Source: MWEI01 sp964600235
GTDB taxonomy: Bacteria; Desulfobacterota; Desulfomonilia; UBA1062
DNA length: 64,000 nucleotides
Assembly (NCBI GenBank): GCA_964600235.1
Contig: CAZRIV010000008.1
Span: forward strand, 1 to 64,000
Direction of reading: 5' to 3'
Shown: one piece after another, positions 61,859 through 64,000 of the stretch
Layout of the letters: each line of letters starts with the position of its first letter
Position numbering within the stretch: position 1 is the first letter of the stretch
Made by a program: the position numbers and the translations under genes
The notes under the pieces: model-generated
Databases searched by the model: none
Told to the model about the DNA's origin: nothing
Seen by the model: only the letters and a program-made list of their open reading frames with translations

Positions 61859-62421
61859 AAGAAGAGCTGATCAGCATGTTCATCGATGACGAGATGGACC
61901 TGGAAGAAAAAATCGAATTTGTGGAGCAGGTGCATGCGGATGTGTTTTTCAAGGACAGCACCATCGAGTTCCTGTACCTGGAGAAGGACCTCAGGGGCGA
62001 TGTGGTCGAGCGGCTGCCTCAGGTAAGCGTACCTGCACGAAAAACCTCATGGATATTCTTCCGGCCCATGCATCTTGTCGCGGCTTCCCTGGCCGCTGCC
62101 GCAGCACTGCTTGTCTTTCTGTTCTGGCCGGTCCACCAGGAAGCAGCTAACCCCAGCGAGCCCTACCGGTTCGTGATCTACCGACCCGATGTATCCCGGG
62201 CCGCCATTGCCGGCGATTTCACCGGGTGGAAAGATGTTCCGCTGCAGCGTGTCGGATCGAGCGGTTACTGGGAGATATCGTTCAGCCTCCCCCGGGGGGA
62301 ACACCGGTATGTCTTTGTCCTGGGCGGAGGAGAACGGGTCCCGGACCCCACGGTCATGACCCGGGAACCAGATGATTTCGGGGGAGAGAATACGATCATT
62401 GCAACAGGGGGTAATGCATGA
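61855..62421 (+). CDS. Membrane anti-sigma-like protein with external CBM48/E-set domain
   Basis: The 188-residue protein has a short N-terminal cytoplasmic acidic part (about 1-65) and one membrane helix (about 70-92, MHLVAASLAAAAALLVFLFW). A periplasmic E-set domain resembles the glycogen/starch-binding module CBM48 (FVIYRPDVSRAAIAGDFTGW, WEISFSLPRGEHRYVFVL). Position right after an ECF sigma and topology suggest an anti-sigma factor sensing an envelope glycan. This is inference; no known anti-sigma Zn motif is present. Overlaps the sigma and lipoprotein genes by 4 nt each. Confidence 0.8.
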   Translation: MKEELISMFIDDEMDLEEKIEFVEQVHADVFFKDSTIEFLYLEKDLRGDVVERLPQVSVPARKTSWIFFRPMHLVAASLAAAAALLVFLFWPVHQEAANPSEPYRFVIYRPDVSRAAIAGDFTGWKDVPLQRVGSSGYWEISFSLPRGEHRYVFVLGGGERVPDPTVMTREPDDFGGENTIIATGGNA

Positions 62422-62744
62422 GATTCCGGGCACTCACGATTGCAGGGCTATTCTTCCTTCTGGCCGGATGCACACACCATACGGTCCTTGTGGACAAAGG
62501 CTCGGTTACCCTGTCTCTGAAGGCGCCGGGCGCGAAAAGCGTCCATCTCGCATCTTCCCTGGACGGATTTGAGCTCCACGAGGCCCGGCAGGCGGATGAC
62601 TCGAACTGGGTGATACAGCTCCCCTCGGACATGCAGTTCAGTTACTTCTACCTGGTGGACGGCGAGGTCTTCCTGCCCGAGTGCACCCTTACGGAATCGG
62701 ACGATTTCGGGTCACGCAACTGCGTCTATGCCCCCGGGATGTAA
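62418..62744 (+). CDS. Small lipoprotein with CBM48-like E-set domain
   Basis: This 108-residue protein has a lipoprotein signal with lipobox LAGC (Cys17). A short beta domain is similar in layout to that of the preceding protein (SVTLSLKAPGAKSVHLASSLDGFELHEA..., FSYFYLVDG). It is coupled to the gene before it by a 4-nt overlap. Likely outer-membrane or periplasmic. Function unknown; the same fold occurring twice in one operon is notable. Confidence 0.75.
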   Translation: MRFRALTIAGLFFLLAGCTHHTVLVDKGSVTLSLKAPGAKSVHLASSLDGFELHEARQADDSNWVIQLPSDMQFSYFYLVDGEVFLPECTLTESDDFGSRNCVYAPGM

Positions 62745-62798
62745 CCTGTGCCGCATCTATACGTTTCATATGGCAACTCAGCACAAAAGGAGAACATC

Positions 62799-63869
62799 AT
62801 GAAAAAGGTAATCACGGCTCTGTTCTTACTGGCCTTCATGGCATCCGGCGCCCGTGCGGATTCCATCGATGACGCCCTGGGAACGGACACATCGCCGCAG
62901 GTCAGAGAGAGCGTCAGGGAGATGGTACGGGCTGGCATCCATCAGGATGATGCCATTGGGATCACAAGGGCCATGGTCCTAAACAGGTATCAGGAGCGCA
63001 ACGTCCTGCAGGTGCACCAGTCCGTCCGGGAGGCCAGGCGTGCAGGTCTGCCGACCGAGCCTCTCATGAACAAACTCCGGGAAGGCATTGCAAAACAGGT
63101 ACGCTCCGAGGCGGTGGCAAAGGCCGTGGATCAGGTGAGGGGCCGGTACGCGCATGCATACGGCAAGGCAAAGGGCCTTGCCTCTGTTGAAGGCAATCTG
63201 GCCCCGCTGGGCAACGCCATTGCCGAGGGCATGGCTGCCGGCATGGCCCCGGGTGATGTGGACGCAATCGCCCGGAAACTAAAGGACCACACACGGACCA
63301 TGGACAGGGAGCAGGTTCACAAGCTCTCCATGGAGAGCTTCCTGACCGCCAGAGACATGACAAGGCAGGGCGTCGCTCCGGCGACGGGAACCGATGTCGT
63401 ATGCCAGGCGCTGGAGAAGTCATGGCAGTACAGTGACATGGAAAGGCTGAGAAACTCGTTCATGACACAAGCCCGCCTGGAGAACCCTCAGGGGCTTGCC
63501 ATGAGATACTCCAGGGCCATCAGGAACGGCTTCGATTCGAGCCGGATCGATTCGAAACAGGCCCGGGAGACATATGGCCAGGGTGCCCAGAGAGGACAGG
63601 GATCGCCGGGTGGAAAAGGCATGGGGTCTGGCGACGGTTCCACTTCAGGAGGTAAGGGCGGGGCGTCGGGTAACGGTGGGGGATCGGGTTCTGGCGGAAG
63701 CGGTTCTTCAGGCAGTGGGGCTGGCTCAGGCGGGAGCGGATCTTCAGGAAGCGGCGGCTCATCCGGCAGTGGATCGGGGTCTGGTAGCGGGTCCGGGTCA
63801 GGTGGCGGTTCAGGCTCCGGCTCAGGCGGAAGCGGCGGTTCCGGATCGGGAGGACGAGGCGGCAAGTAA
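62799..63869 (+). CDS. Secreted helical protein with Gly/Ser-rich tail
   Basis: The 356-residue protein has a signal peptide (ending SGARADS, about residue 20). A helix-rich domain follows at about 25-255 (VRESVREMVRAGIHQDDA..., AKAVDQVRGRYAHAYGKAKG). The last 90 residues are almost only Gly and Ser with one Ala/Arg/Lys here and there. AAAAGGAG precedes the ATG at 62799. The tail DNA (63655-63866) is low-complexity. Probably an envelope or surface protein controlled by the ECF sigma. No known domain. Confidence 0.75.
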   Translation: MKKVITALFLLAFMASGARADSIDDALGTDTSPQVRESVREMVRAGIHQDDAIGITRAMVLNRYQERNVLQVHQSVREARRAGLPTEPLMNKLREGIAKQVRSEAVAKAVDQVRGRYAHAYGKAKGLASVEGNLAPLGNAIAEGMAAGMAPGDVDAIARKLKDHTRTMDREQVHKLSMESFLTARDMTRQGVAPATGTDVVCQALEKSWQYSDMERLRNSFMTQARLENPQGLAMRYSRAIRNGFDSSRIDSKQARETYGQGAQRGQGSPGGKGMGSGDGSTSGGKGGASGNGGGSGSGGSGSSGSGAGSGGSGSSGSGGSSGSGSGSGSGSGSGGGSGSGSGGSGGSGSGGRGGK

Positions 63870-63920
63870 TGGGATATGGTATAGTTGACTCTCCAAAGGA
63901 CGTAACTATGGAGGCAAGTG

Positions 63921-63998
63921 ATGAAGGTACGAAGGAGAGAGGACATTACAGGATTTATCACGGTCTTCTGTCTGACCATGCCACATGTAACCTTCTAG
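63921..63998 (+). CDS. Possible 25-residue peptide
   Basis: A short frame begins with MKVRRREDITGFITVFCLTM and ends five residues later at TAG. It is preceded by GGAGGCAAGTG. It lies at the window edge, so neighbours cannot be seen. Kept only because of the ribosome site. Confidence 0.25.
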   Translation: MKVRRREDITGFITVFCLTMPHVTF

Positions 63999-64000
63999 CC

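Noticed and set aside
63488..63979. Proline-rich protein on the - strand
   Set aside because: It is the antisense shadow of the Gly/Ser tail; it has no ribosome site.

Overview
The window reads as chromosomal DNA of a Gram-negative, strictly anaerobic bacterium of the Desulfobacterota ('deltaproteobacteria') type. The main clues are a Kdo/Lpt lipopolysaccharide block joined to rpoN, an orange-protein-like (ORP) NifX/MinD ATPase cluster behind a sigma-54 promoter, a NikKMLQO-type nickel transporter with a GTGCTAC-N13-GTAGCAC operator, a 2-hydroxyacyl-CoA dehydratase/double-cubane protein, an ADP-forming acyl-CoA synthetase, HdrD/GlcF-like CCG proteins, and a selenocysteine peroxiredoxin. No species can be named from the sequence alone.

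Layout. 0.2-6.4 kb: HD-GYP protein, then kdsA-kdsC-lptC-lptA-lptB-rpoN-hpf ending at a clear terminator. 6.4-7.0 kb: perfect and nested inverted repeats, probably mobile-element remains. 7.0-13.1 kb: acyl-CoA synthetase, small secreted or unknown proteins, a PEP-CTERM protein, a PAS protein and a possible 21-residue membrane peptide. 13.1-17.5 kb: RND efflux pump and adaptor. 18.0-21.1 kb: peroxide defence locus (Sec-peroxiredoxin, PerR-like Fur protein, catalase) with matching candidate PerR boxes. 21.1-24.1 kb: radical SAM protein, a broken selB fragment beside a tRNA-Sec-like gene, and a double-cubane protein. 24.4-35.5 kb: molbindin, HAD protein, NifS-like desulfurase, pstSCAB, DUF364 plus a ModA-like protein, a transglutaminase-like protein and a WtpABC-like tungstate/molybdate transporter. 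35.6-45.9 kb: metallo-beta-lactamase protein, CoA-disulfide-reductase/rhodanese fusion, the ORP-like cluster and its sigma-54 activator. 46.1-49.7 kb: three-gene FAD/Fe-S 2-hydroxyacid dehydrogenase operon. 49.8-52.1 kb: another NifX protein and a membrane-bound ferredoxin/cytochrome b pair. 52.3-55.9 kb: nickel transporter. 56.1-61.3 kb: PBP-like transpeptidase, two methyltransferases, NapH-like Fe-S protein and undecaprenyl-diphosphatase. 61.4-63.9 kb: ECF sigma operon with a membrane anti-sigma-like protein, a lipoprotein and a Gly/Ser-rich secreted protein.

How the parts fit. Metals and sulfur dominate: Mo/W uptake lies directly downstream of the NifX/MinD/Mrp cluster, and the ORP of Desulfovibrio is known to carry a Mo-Cu cluster. 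Nickel and phosphate uptake and cysteine desulfuration are nearby. The two most unusual points are the in-frame UGA at the peroxidatic position of the peroxiredoxin, followed by a SECIS-like hairpin, and 3.8 kb away a visibly decayed selB next to a tRNA-Sec-like gene. Together these imply that a working Sec apparatus must be encoded elsewhere in the genome.
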